Below, piece by piece: positions 53,374 to 58,173 of a stretch of 58,173 nucleotides of DNA (within the stretch, counting starts at the first letter, position 1; every line of letters starts with the position of its first letter). The DNA is from a virus. Position numbers and translations under genes: made by a program. The stretch covers positions 1-58,173 of IMG/VR virus record IMGVR_UViG_3300027741_000073; one strand, written 5' to 3'. The notes beneath the pieces were generated by a model. The model was not told the DNA's origin. It did no database searches and saw nothing but the letters and a program-made list of their open reading frames with translations.

Positions 53374-53572
53374 CTCTGTTGGTTACGAGGTCTTTGCTGT
53401 CTCTGCCTCTGGTGCTGAGGTGTTTGTTGCTGCCTTTGTTGATTCGTCTCTTGCTGAGGCGTATGCTGTCTGGCGCAATGCCTCTGATCCTGCTAACGAC
53501 TACCGTGTTTGGGCTGACTATTGCCCTGTGTCTGACCCCTACTCTGAGTATGTTGCACTCATTACTGGTTAA
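53348..53572 (+). CDS. Small acidic early-region protein, 74 aa
   Basis: The start at 53348 (MSVPSSLANSVGYEVFAVSA) has GGAG seven bases upstream. Codon usage is unlike the rest of the phage, dominated by GCT, TCT, GTT and CCT with high GC. The product is Ala/Ser/Val-rich with a Trp/Tyr-rich C-terminus (DYRVWADYCPVSDPYSEYVA). Function unknown; likely highly expressed early. Confidence 0.65.
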   Translation: MSVPSSLANSVGYEVFAVSASGAEVFVAAFVDSSLAEAYAVWRNASDPANDYRVWADYCPVSDPYSEYVALITG

Positions 53573-53641
53573 GAACCTTGCCTGAAGGCTTTGGCCTTTG
53601 GACAGCGCTCTTGCTGTGTTGCATGTACTAAGGAGATTATC
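53573..53641 (+). promoter_or_regulatory. Structured leader of the 53642 gene
   Basis: Two hairpins: AAGGC/GCCTT with a TTTG loop (53585-53598) and ACAGC/GCTGT with a 6-base loop (53602-53617), then AAGGAG and ATG. The second hairpin lies in a 23-base repeat also found at 53840-53862. Confidence 0.6.
53599..53621 (+). repeat. 23-base leader repeat, copy 1
   Basis: Identical to 53840-53862. It spans the ACAGC/GCTGT hairpin and sits 21-22 bases upstream of a start codon. Confidence 0.9.
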
Positions 53642-53806
53642 ATGCGTTCTGTTCTCTTGTTTGTTTGTTTACGTCGTGGTTACATGTTGTCTCACTCACC
53701 TGTGTGTGGGTTCTGGATGACTACGTTTCACGGTTGTACTGCTTACGCTAATGACTTGTCATTACGTGACCTGTTCTTAGTAGCTACTCAACCTAAAAAT
53801 TATTAA
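53642..53806 (+). CDS. Small early-region protein, 54 aa
   Basis: Product MRSVLLFVCLRRGYMLSHSP with FWMTTFHGCTAYANDLSLRD. AAGGAG precedes the start. It has its own structured leader. Function unknown. Confidence 0.65.
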   Translation: MRSVLLFVCLRRGYMLSHSPVCGFWMTTFHGCTAYANDLSLRDLFLVATQPKNY

Positions 53807-53883
53807 GTTTTTTGTCTGTTGGGGTCTATTAGACCTCAATGGACAGCGCTCTTGCTGTGTTGTTCATATCTAAAGGGAATCAA
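53807..53883 (+). promoter_or_regulatory. Structured leader of the 53884 gene
   Basis: A 9-pair stem with a 3-base ATT loop (53819-53839, one G-T) is followed by the 23-base repeat with hairpin ACAGC/GCTGT and then AAAGGG. A short stem with a 3-base loop is the shape of N4 early promoters recognised by its virion RNA polymerase, so this is a candidate of that type. Confidence 0.55.
53840..53862 (+). repeat. 23-base leader repeat, copy 2
   Basis: Identical to 53599-53621, again 21 bases before a start codon. The flanking sequences differ, so the repeat is a conserved element rather than a duplicated gene. Confidence 0.9.
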
Positions 53884-54078
53884 ATGAACATAATCAAACA
53901 CTTGATCTTCGGATCAATATGGTCATTCTCACTAGTGTACACACTTGGTGAGATTGAGGGTGGCAACTGTGACTTGATACTAGGAGTAGCAATATTCCTA
54001 TGTGGAGTCATGGCTTGTTCACAGTTAGCAATAGCATTATTTGAAGCAGAGGAAATCATATGCAACAAGTTAGGCTAG
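53884..54078 (+). CDS. Two-helix membrane protein, 64 aa
   Basis: Begins MNIIKHLIFGSIWSFSLVYT, with a second hydrophobic helix (DLILGVAIFLCGVMACSQLA). AAAGGG precedes the ATG. Early-region, possibly acting on the host membrane or superinfection. No homologue recognised. Confidence 0.7.
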   Translation: MNIIKHLIFGSIWSFSLVYTLGEIEGGNCDLILGVAIFLCGVMACSQLAIALFEAEEIICNKLG

Positions 54079-54212
54079 AAGACTTCAATGAAGTCCAAAG
54101 AGAGTTTTTCGAGGAACGTGCTGGTATCAAAGAGTACGAAGCTAATATGCCGAGAGTATTAGCCGAAGAACAAGCGTTTGAAGAGACCTTAGCGTTCTTC
54201 AATCTAAAGTAA
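54060..54212 (+). CDS. Strongly acidic protein, 50 aa
   Basis: Overlaps the membrane protein gene by 19 bases. It has at least a dozen acidic residues in 50 (LEDFNEVQREFFEERAGIKE) and is predicted helical. Acidic mini-proteins in early phage regions often mimic DNA or bind host enzymes; that is only a possibility here. Confidence 0.6.
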   Translation: MQQVRLEDFNEVQREFFEERAGIKEYEANMPRVLAEEQAFEETLAFFNLK

Positions 54213-54298
54213 TCATTGCTCTTCTCGGGTAGATAACGGAGAGACCACTTGGGGTATGTACCAAGACATTCATCAACGCCATTTCTAAGGAGATACAC
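54213..54298 (+). promoter_or_regulatory. Leader of the 54299 gene
   Basis: An 86-base gap with a CTTGG/CCAAG hairpin (54248-54265) and TCTC/GAGA complementary parts further upstream, then AAGGAG before ATG. No phage-promoter consensus or clear host promoter. Confidence 0.4.
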
Positions 54299-54625
54299 AT
54301 GGCTAAATTCGTTCCTTCCTTTAAAGTTGAGCCACGTGCTCAAGTCTCATTCTCTACGAACAATCCATTTGGTCGTGATCGTGAGTCTGTTCCTGTTATC
54401 ATTGAGGTGCTTGCATACAATGCTGACATTCGTACTATTGAAGCCACTGGTTCTGATGGTCGTAAGCGTCAATGTCGTATTGATCGTTTCAGTGATGACA
54501 AACTCTTGAAGCAGTTAACATCTGACCTCCAAGCTGCCTATAACACAGGTACTGAGGTAGTCTTTGTTGCTGCTGGTGGTAACGATCCTAACGTATGGTT
54601 CTATAATGTTATCATTGTAGGCTAA
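54299..54625 (+). CDS. Hypothetical early-region protein, 108 aa
   Basis: Basic N-terminus (MAKFVPSFKVEPRAQVSFST), then a possible small barrel: VPVIIEVLAYNADIRTIEAT, GRKRQCRIDRFSDDKLLKQL and FVAAGGNDPNVWFYNVII. The alternating strand pattern may be an OB- or Tudor-like fold. AAGGAG before the ATG. Function unknown. Confidence 0.75.
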   Translation: MAKFVPSFKVEPRAQVSFSTNNPFGRDRESVPVIIEVLAYNADIRTIEATGSDGRKRQCRIDRFSDDKLLKQLTSDLQAAYNTGTEVVFVAAGGNDPNVWFYNVIIVG

Positions 54626-54712
54626 GTTAACCTTACCTGTAGACCTTTTTAACGAGAGGTCTATGGGTATGGCAATCCCGCTATACACAACAGTCATATT
54701 CAAGGAGAAACA
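54626..54712 (+). promoter_or_regulatory. Structured leader of the 54713 gene
   Basis: A 7-pair stem TAGACCT/AGGTCTA (54640-54646 with 54657-54663) with a 10-base loop, followed by CAAGGAG and ATG. It shares the AGACC/GGTCT core with the leader at 53807-53883, inverted in order. Confidence 0.5.
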
Positions 54713-54964
54713 ATGACTAGATACCTGCTATTAAACCCTCTGACACCAGAGTCCTTTAGCTTATCTACCTTTGACGAGATAGAAGAAGCACTAGAGGAAT
54801 TCGGGTGTAAAATGATTCTATCATTAAACACAGAAACACAAGTCATAGGCTTTGCATATGCCACAAGCAAGCAAGCCTTAGAGAACCTCTGCACAACAGT
54901 CTCTCTAGACGGTGTAATGGTAGAATACACAGCCACATACGACCAAGTAGTGAGGCTAGGATGA
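54713..54964 (+). CDS. Hypothetical early-region protein, 83 aa
   Basis: Acidic helical product MTRYLLLNPLTPESFSLSTF with TFDEIEEALEEFGCKM and VIGFAYATSKQALENLC. An alpha/beta layout. ATGA-coupled to the next gene. Unknown function. Confidence 0.75.
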   Translation: MTRYLLLNPLTPESFSLSTFDEIEEALEEFGCKMILSLNTETQVIGFAYATSKQALENLCTTVSLDGVMVEYTATYDQVVRLG

Positions 54965-55209
54965 TACTAAACAAACACAGAACACAGTTTAACTTAGAGA
55001 TGACACAAGATGAGCTTAAAAGACTCATATCTACCATAGAAGGCTATCAAGAGATAGTCCTAAACTCGGATATTGTAGACGAATTAACAGAAACAGTAAC
55101 ATTCTTAAGGAATTCTCTTTATGAACTCACCCGATTTAAACGCTATGCAGAAGCAGAACACAAGTATCTGGCAGAAGAGGAAGCAAAGGCAGATGCAAGG
55201 ATCACTTAA
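54961..55209 (+). CDS. Coiled-coil protein, 82 aa
   Basis: Helical product with ISTIEGYQEIVLNSDIVDEL and TVTFLRNSLYELTRFKRYAE, a heptad-like pattern, and a Glu/Ala-rich C-terminus. ATGA-coupled to the preceding gene. A second frame overlaps its end (55121-55291). Confidence 0.7.
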   Translation: MILNKHRTQFNLEMTQDELKRLISTIEGYQEIVLNSDIVDELTETVTFLRNSLYELTRFKRYAEAEHKYLAEEEAKADARIT

Positions 55210-55291
55210 GGTGACAAAAAGGTACCATCACATGGGTACCCCTATCACTACCTACCAACGACGCCTACTAGATGACAAACTAATGGGCTGA
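55121..55291 (+). CDS. Basic overlapping ORF, 56 aa
   Basis: An AAGGAA site sits before an ATG at 55121, in a different frame from the 54961 gene. The frame stays open for 56 codons, 82 bases past the other gene's stop. Product MNSPDLNAMQKQNTSIWQKR is rich in Lys, Arg and Gln. Either an overlapping gene or chance; the start site is the main support. Confidence 0.45.
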   Translation: MNSPDLNAMQKQNTSIWQKRKQRQMQGSLKVTKRYHHMGTPITTYQRRLLDDKLMG

Positions 55292-55346
55292 TATGTTACC
55301 TGAAGACTAATCTTAGGAGAGGTTAGCTCAGGAACAAGCGAGAGAT

Positions 55347-55423
55347 AGGGTCGTAAAGAGTGTTTTGAGGGGGGTCTGTAAGCCAAAGGTTACATTCCCA
55401 CCAGACACTCTCTTACGACACTC
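55347..55423 (+). ncRNA. Candidate structured RNA element
   Basis: In a 183-base gap, 55350-55363 pairs with 55405-55419 (14 pairs, one bulged C). Inside is a second hairpin, TGTAA (55377-55381) with TTACA (55390-55394) and a GCCAAAGG loop, flanked by a G6 run at 55369-55374 that faces CCC. This nested fold, with no plausible ORF across it, could be an RNA gene, an RNase III site or a 5' control element for the 55475 gene. Confidence 0.55.
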
Positions 55424-55474
55424 TTTCGTGACAAACTCACGACAAACTCATGACACTTTAACAAAGGAAATCAT
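55424..55474 (+). repeat. Short direct repeats GACAAACTCA before the 55475 gene
   Basis: GACAAACTCA occurs twice in tandem (about 55430-55439 and 55441-55450), followed by GACACTTT; TCGTGA/TCACGA can form a 6-pair hairpin with a CAAAC loop across the first copy. The repeats lie just upstream of an AAAGGAAA site and may be operator sites. Confidence 0.5.
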
Positions 55475-55657
55475 ATGTCAGAATCAAATAGTCTAATCGC
55501 AGTAAACATGATACTCCAAGCAGTAAGAAAAATCTACGATGAACTCCCAGAAGACAGCCCACTCAAGAATCACATAGCACTGTACCACAACAAAATTGTC
55601 TATGATGATGAACTTGAAGAGCTTATCTTTTTCTTACCACGCAACAAAAACATATAA
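55475..55657 (+). CDS. Acidic small protein, 60 aa
   Basis: Begins MSESNSLIAVNMILQAVRKI and ends FFLPRNKNI. AAAGGAAA lies upstream. Helical and acidic (YDDELEELIFFL). Follows the structured element at 55347-55423. Function unknown. Confidence 0.7.
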   Translation: MSESNSLIAVNMILQAVRKIYDELPEDSPLKNHIALYHNKIVYDDELEELIFFLPRNKNI

Positions 55658-55677
55658 TAATTTAACAAAGGAAATAC

Positions 55678-55998
55678 ATGGCACATCTTAAAGACTTCGG
55701 TACAAGAGGATTTGATATCAACATTGCTAAAGCATATCTCAAAGGAAGAGCTATAGAGTTCTCTAAAGCACCCTTCGTTAGTTGGTCTCCAGTGATACCC
55801 TATAGCGAGCCTGATGATATAATAAGGATCTCTAATGAAGACTACGTATTCAGACTAGGTGAAGCGTCAGTTACGTTATGTGTATCCTACGACCATTCTA
55901 CAGGATTTCCCTATGTAGATGATAGTGACTTTGCTGTACATAACATAAGAATCCTGTTCGATGAACATGGTAATCCTGACTCTATGGAGCGTATCTAA
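55678..55998 (+). CDS. Hypothetical early-region protein, 106 aa
   Basis: Product MAHLKDFGTRGFDINIAKAY with FSKAPFVSWSPVIPYSEPDD and later strand pairs (YVFRLGEASVTLCVSYDHST). AAAGGAAA precedes it. Possibly an alpha/beta protein. TAATG junction to the next gene. Confidence 0.72.
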   Translation: MAHLKDFGTRGFDINIAKAYLKGRAIEFSKAPFVSWSPVIPYSEPDDIIRISNEDYVFRLGEASVTLCVSYDHSTGFPYVDDSDFAVHNIRILFDEHGNPDSMERI

Positions 55999-56183
55999 TG
56001 GAATGGTACTATATGATTCTCATCTTCCTCGCTGTTATGATAGTATTTAAAATCTACTATATAACAGTCCAAGAAAAGCGTAGTCTAGAAATAGAAGACA
56101 GTCGTAACAAAGATAAAGATAAAGAACTAAATGACATTATCACTAAACAAGAAGCCAAACGAACCAGCAAAAGAAATCTATGA
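55998..56183 (+). CDS. Single-pass membrane protein with basic tail, 61 aa
   Basis: N-terminal membrane helix (MEWYYMILIFLAVMIVFKIY) and a very charged C-terminus (SRNKDKDKELNDIITKQEAK). Type of small inner-membrane phage protein. Overlaps the next gene by 53 bases. Confidence 0.7.
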   Translation: MEWYYMILIFLAVMIVFKIYYITVQEKRSLEIEDSRNKDKDKELNDIITKQEAKRTSKRNL

Positions 56184-56322
56184 TGCGCTCATAAAGCGTA
56201 TCAAGGTGAAGATAGGATTAGATACAAGAATTGTATTTGATCCTACTACAGGGATCCAGAAGTGTTTTCTTCACGGAAAGCTAATCTGGGTCAAACATGT
56301 AAGAGGTGTAAATAAACCATAA
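56131..56322 (+). CDS. Basic small protein, 63 aa
   Basis: Begins MTLSLNKKPNEPAKEIYDAL, then IKRIKVKIGLDTRIVFDPTT and a basic end. Extends well past the overlapping membrane-protein gene, so the frame is probably real, but the ribosome-binding site is weak. Function unknown. Confidence 0.6.
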   Translation: MTLSLNKKPNEPAKEIYDALIKRIKVKIGLDTRIVFDPTTGIQKCFLHGKLIWVKHVRGVNKP

Positions 56323-56335
56323 CTGAAAGGTTAAT

Positions 56336-56500
56336 ATGACGACTTTATACGGATTTAAATCAGACTACATCGACTACGTACAGAAACTACTACCTGACAT
56401 CGACTTTCTATACCATGACTCAGCGACCATCGCTGCATGGTTAAAGCCGTATGAGGTTAGAGACCTGTTCGTTAACGGTGTTAATACTTGGGTTTTATAA
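56336..56500 (+). CDS. Hypothetical protein, 54 aa
   Basis: Product MTTLYGFKSDYIDYVQKLLP with TIAAWLKPYEVRDLFVNGVN. AAAGG lies before the ATG. Last gene before the promoter at 56511. Probably helical. Function unknown. Confidence 0.65.
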   Translation: MTTLYGFKSDYIDYVQKLLPDIDFLYHDSATIAAWLKPYEVRDLFVNGVNTWVL

Positions 56501-56510
56501 GAACTCCAGT

Positions 56511-56530
56511 AGTCGGTACCTAATAGGGAG
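56511..56530 (+). promoter_or_regulatory. Best candidate phage RNA polymerase promoter
   Basis: AGTCGGTACCTAATAGGGAG, ending like T7 promoters (CTATAGGGAG). It points right toward the end of the small terminase gene and the ssb gene beyond. Just downstream are two strong hairpins (56537-56565, 56581-56612), so its transcript either stops early or continues antisense to the small terminase. Confidence 0.75.
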
Positions 56531-56536
56531 TTTCTG

Positions 56537-56565
56537 AAAAATAATATCTATTAAATATTATTTTT
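56537..56565 (+). repeat. A/T-only inverted repeat
   Basis: A perfect 11-base stem (56537-56547 with 56555-56565) around a 7-base loop, only A and T. Seven bases after the promoter initiation region. Possibly an RNA stability or attenuation element, or an AT-rich melting site. Confidence 0.65.
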
Positions 56566-56580
56566 AAAAGAGTAATAAAA

Positions 56581-56612
56581 AAGAGAATAGTCTAACTAAA
56601 GACTATTCTCTT
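56581..56612 (-). terminator. Terminator behind the small terminase gene
   Basis: Perfect 12-pair stem (56581-56592 with 56601-56612) with an 8-base loop. On the minus strand it is followed by TTTTATTAC, so it terminates the small terminase transcript 25 bases past its stop. It also lies in the path of the rightward promoter at 56511. Confidence 0.88.
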
Positions 56613-56636
56613 AATAAACCTCTCTCAAGACTATCT

Positions 56637-57077
56637 TTAAAGACCTTCTTTCGAGATTATCTCTTGCAGTTCCTCATCTGTTAGGTCTACTGTTCTTGTC
56701 ACATTGTTAGTCTCTACACGAGCTAACTTAGGATTCTCGTACTCTGCTAACTGAGCAGCATATCGAGCAGCATCCTCATAGTTGTTATCAGCTATAGCAG
56801 TATGAATAGCCATCCTTAACACATCCAAAGGAGATAAACGAGGTAACTCATCCATCACTTCAATAAAATTCTTAGCGTTAAGTTTAAATGCTTCTCTGGC
56901 GGCTATATTAGCCTGTCTTGAAGCTACACTCTTTAGCTGAGCTGACCTAGCCGTCTCAGAAGTTATGATTCTGAGATTAGCCAAAGAGTTAGGGTGTACT
57001 GTTTTACCTTTTGAAGGTATTGTACCCCTTCCAGCAGCGAAACCACTCTCTGGTTTAGCTGTATTTTCATTTTCCAT
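56637..57077 (-). CDS. Terminase small subunit
   Basis: The 146-residue product binds DNA and loads the large subunit. N-terminal basic linker (AGRGTIPSKGKTVHPNSLAN), helical middle (SVASRQANIAAREAFKLNAK, LPRLSPLDVLRMAIHTAIAD, NYEDAARYAAQLAEYENPKL), acidic C-terminus with the typical DLTDEELQEIISKEG. It is a lone leftward gene inside the rightward arm, with its own promoter and terminator, about 3.6 kb from the large subunit. Confidence 0.85.
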   Translation of the reverse strand: MENENTAKPESGFAAGRGTIPSKGKTVHPNSLANLRIITSETARSAQLKSVASRQANIAAREAFKLNAKNFIEVMDELPRLSPLDVLRMAIHTAIADNNYEDAARYAAQLAEYENPKLARVETNNVTRTVDLTDEELQEIISKEGL

Positions 57078-57099
57078 TATGTTCTCCTAAAAGATATTA

Positions 57100-57119
57100 T
57101 TATCTATTAGGTACCATCT
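57100..57119 (-). promoter_or_regulatory. Candidate leftward phage promoter for small terminase
   Basis: The minus strand reads AGATGGTACCTAATAGATAA, sharing GGTACCTAATAG with the other sites. It is 23 bases upstream of the small terminase start and faces away from the ssb gene. Confidence 0.7.
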
Positions 57120-57149
57120 AGCAAACTTCTTCCAAAAGGAAATCATCCC

Positions 57150-57680
57150 ATGGCGACACAAGACAACAATTCGCGTAACGAAATCATCAAAGATGTTGAG
57201 TTACACTGGTGTAAACTAGACAAACCTGTTTCACCCTTCGGTACTGAACAGTACGAGATCAGCATCCAAGTTCCTAAAAAGCGTTCTTCTGAATTAGCTG
57301 TTTATGGTAACCCAAAGCCAGTTAAAGACCGTGATGGTAAAGATACTGGTCGTGTATCTATCAATCTTAAGAAGAAAGCTCTTAAGAAAGATGGTACAGA
57401 TGCCGCTAAAGTACGTGTAGTAAATACCAAGAAAGACTCTATCGATCCAAAGTCTATAGGCAATGGTTCTAAAGGTAACGTTATGGTCTACCTTCAAGAC
57501 TACGCTATCAAAGCTCCTAACGGTAAAGTGACTAAGGAAGGTACTTCAGTAATGTTAGTGGCTGTTCAAGTTACTAACCTTATTAAGTATGAGCCTAAGT
57601 CAGATAACTTCACAGACTTTGACTATGATGGTCAACCAACAACAGCTACCAACGCTGATGATGTTGAAGCCATATTCTAA
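57150..57680 (+). CDS. Single-stranded DNA-binding protein (T7 gp2.5-like)
   Basis: The 176-residue protein has an OB-like core (DVELHWCKLDKPVSPFGTEQ, YEISIQVPKK, VMVYLQDYAIKAPNGKV) and an acidic C-terminal tail with a final Phe (NADDVEAIF), as in T7 gp2.5, where the tail binds the polymerase and helicase. It would coat ssDNA at the fork. AAAAGGAAA lies upstream. Confidence 0.85.
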   Translation: MATQDNNSRNEIIKDVELHWCKLDKPVSPFGTEQYEISIQVPKKRSSELAVYGNPKPVKDRDGKDTGRVSINLKKKALKKDGTDAAKVRVVNTKKDSIDPKSIGNGSKGNVMVYLQDYAIKAPNGKVTKEGTSVMLVAVQVTNLIKYEPKSDNFTDFDYDGQPTTATNADDVEAIF

Positions 57681-57697
57681 AACCTAGTTGTAAGTAT

Positions 57698-57721
57698 AAC
57701 CCTCTTAATTGAGGGTTTTTT
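57698..57721 (+). terminator. Intrinsic terminator after ssb
   Basis: AACCCTC/GAGGGTT, a 7-pair stem with a 6-base TTAATT loop, followed by six T's. It lies 18 bases after the ssb stop and probably separates high ssb expression from the downstream early operon. Confidence 0.88.
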
Positions 57722-57747
57722 ATTCATTTTCTTTTTTAAGGTATATC

Positions 57748-58125
57748 ATGAAACTCACTAAAACTCAATTAAACTATGCTGAATCTAAACTCAATCGTAA
57801 GATTAATGAGTTACAGAACAAAAACGCTCCAGCCTATGTAGCTGACAGTCTTGAGACTCCTAACGGTATCTATGATGCTCTCGTTGCTATGGGTGTACCA
57901 GTAATGAGTCGTGAAGAGTTCAATAAAGAAACTTGCTGGTACAACTATCGTGATATTACTAAGATCATCAAGTTCCCTGAACAATTTACTAATAAAGCAA
58001 CAGCTTATAACGATGCAGCTACAGCTAATCGTGAGTACTACGAAAAGCTCCGTGAATCCATGCTCGATAAACTCTATCTTGCTGGTGATGCACAAGATGC
58101 CCTTGACTTAATCGAAAGCCTCTAA
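57748..58125 (+). CDS. Hypothetical protein, 125 aa
   Basis: Start at 57748 (MKLTKTQLNYAESKLNRKIN) has TTAAGG upstream; an ATG at 57709 in the same frame lies in the terminator. Helical product with ETPNGIYDALVAMGVPVMSR and DAQDALDLIESL. It continues across the contig junction; its 3' end is repeated, with changes, at 2-94. Confidence 0.78.
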   Translation: MKLTKTQLNYAESKLNRKINELQNKNAPAYVADSLETPNGIYDALVAMGVPVMSREEFNKETCWYNYRDITKIIKFPEQFTNKATAYNDAATANREYYEKLRESMLDKLYLAGDAQDALDLIESL

Positions 58126-58173
58126 TATGAAACAGTATACATTTGAACTAATTGAAAACTTCCCAGAACCCAC
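58032..58173. repeat. Terminal overlap, right copy
   Basis: Matches 1-142, exact from 58048 to 58173. The four mismatches at 58034, 58038, 58041 and 58047 are two synonymous and two missense changes in the 125-residue gene. Confidence 0.95.

Noticed and set aside
55220-55242. Two GGTACC copies near 55220 and 55235 as another phage promoter.
   Set aside because: They lack the TAATAGG side of the motif and form an inverted repeat within a possible ORF; not counted as a promoter.
1-58173. tRNA genes, integrase or lysogeny module.
   Set aside because: No cloverleaf-sized non-coding gap, recombinase motif or repressor-like gene was found by reading; I could not run a scanner.

Overview
The window is the complete genome of a tailed double-stranded DNA phage of podovirus type, read as a linearised circle. 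Its first 142 bases recur at its end (1-142 matches 58032-58173, exactly from base 17 on), so the circle is about 58,031 bp. The DNA is AT-rich by eye and very gene-dense, with most neighbouring genes overlapping by 1-20 bases. I see no integrase, tRNA, CRISPR array or insertion sequence. Four differences inside the terminal overlap fall mostly at codon third positions and look like strain variation, which suggests an environmental or metagenomic assembly. The host cannot be named from the sequence.

There are two arms. The rightward arm runs from about 53.2 kb through the origin to 18.77 kb. It starts with a cassette of tiny genes of unknown function (53.2-56.5 kb), several with their own structured leaders. 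A single-stranded-DNA-binding protein follows, then about 30 small overlapping genes (0.1-8.3 kb). Among these are a nucleoside deoxyribosyltransferase-like protein, a DUF3310 protein, a MazG-like protein, dCMP deaminase, a GIY-YIG protein and an HExxH metallopeptidase. Next comes a T7-style replication block (8.3-15.2 kb): family A DNA polymerase, 5' exonuclease, second GIY-YIG protein, primase-helicase and single-subunit RNA polymerase. A class II (B12) ribonucleotide reductase with its thioredoxin and a Dps-like ferroxidase protein close the arm at a bidirectional terminator (18.78-18.81 kb).

The leftward arm (53.06 down to 18.82 kb) carries the late genes: large terminase, portal, scaffold, an SU10-type major capsid protein, tail adaptor, fibres, lysis genes, PhoH, tail nozzle, a GNAT-like protein, and three very large ejection-type proteins. 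The small terminase gene is also leftward but lies apart, at 56.6-57.1 kb, inside the rightward arm.

The main discovery candidate is the last late gene (18817-22725). Its 1302-residue product carries, in order, recognisable motifs of the single-subunit RNA polymerase fold: TxxHR, DGNQNG, K-x7-Y and an HD motif preceded by QSTDA. It sits among ejection proteins, as the N4 virion RNA polymerase does. If this holds, the phage carries two single-subunit RNA polymerases: one delivered in the virion to start early transcription, and a T7-like one made later. Seven sites resembling AGTCGGTACCTAATAGGGAG, at operon heads on both strands, are the likely promoters of the second enzyme. Structured leaders in the 53-55 kb cassette are candidates for hairpin promoters of the first.
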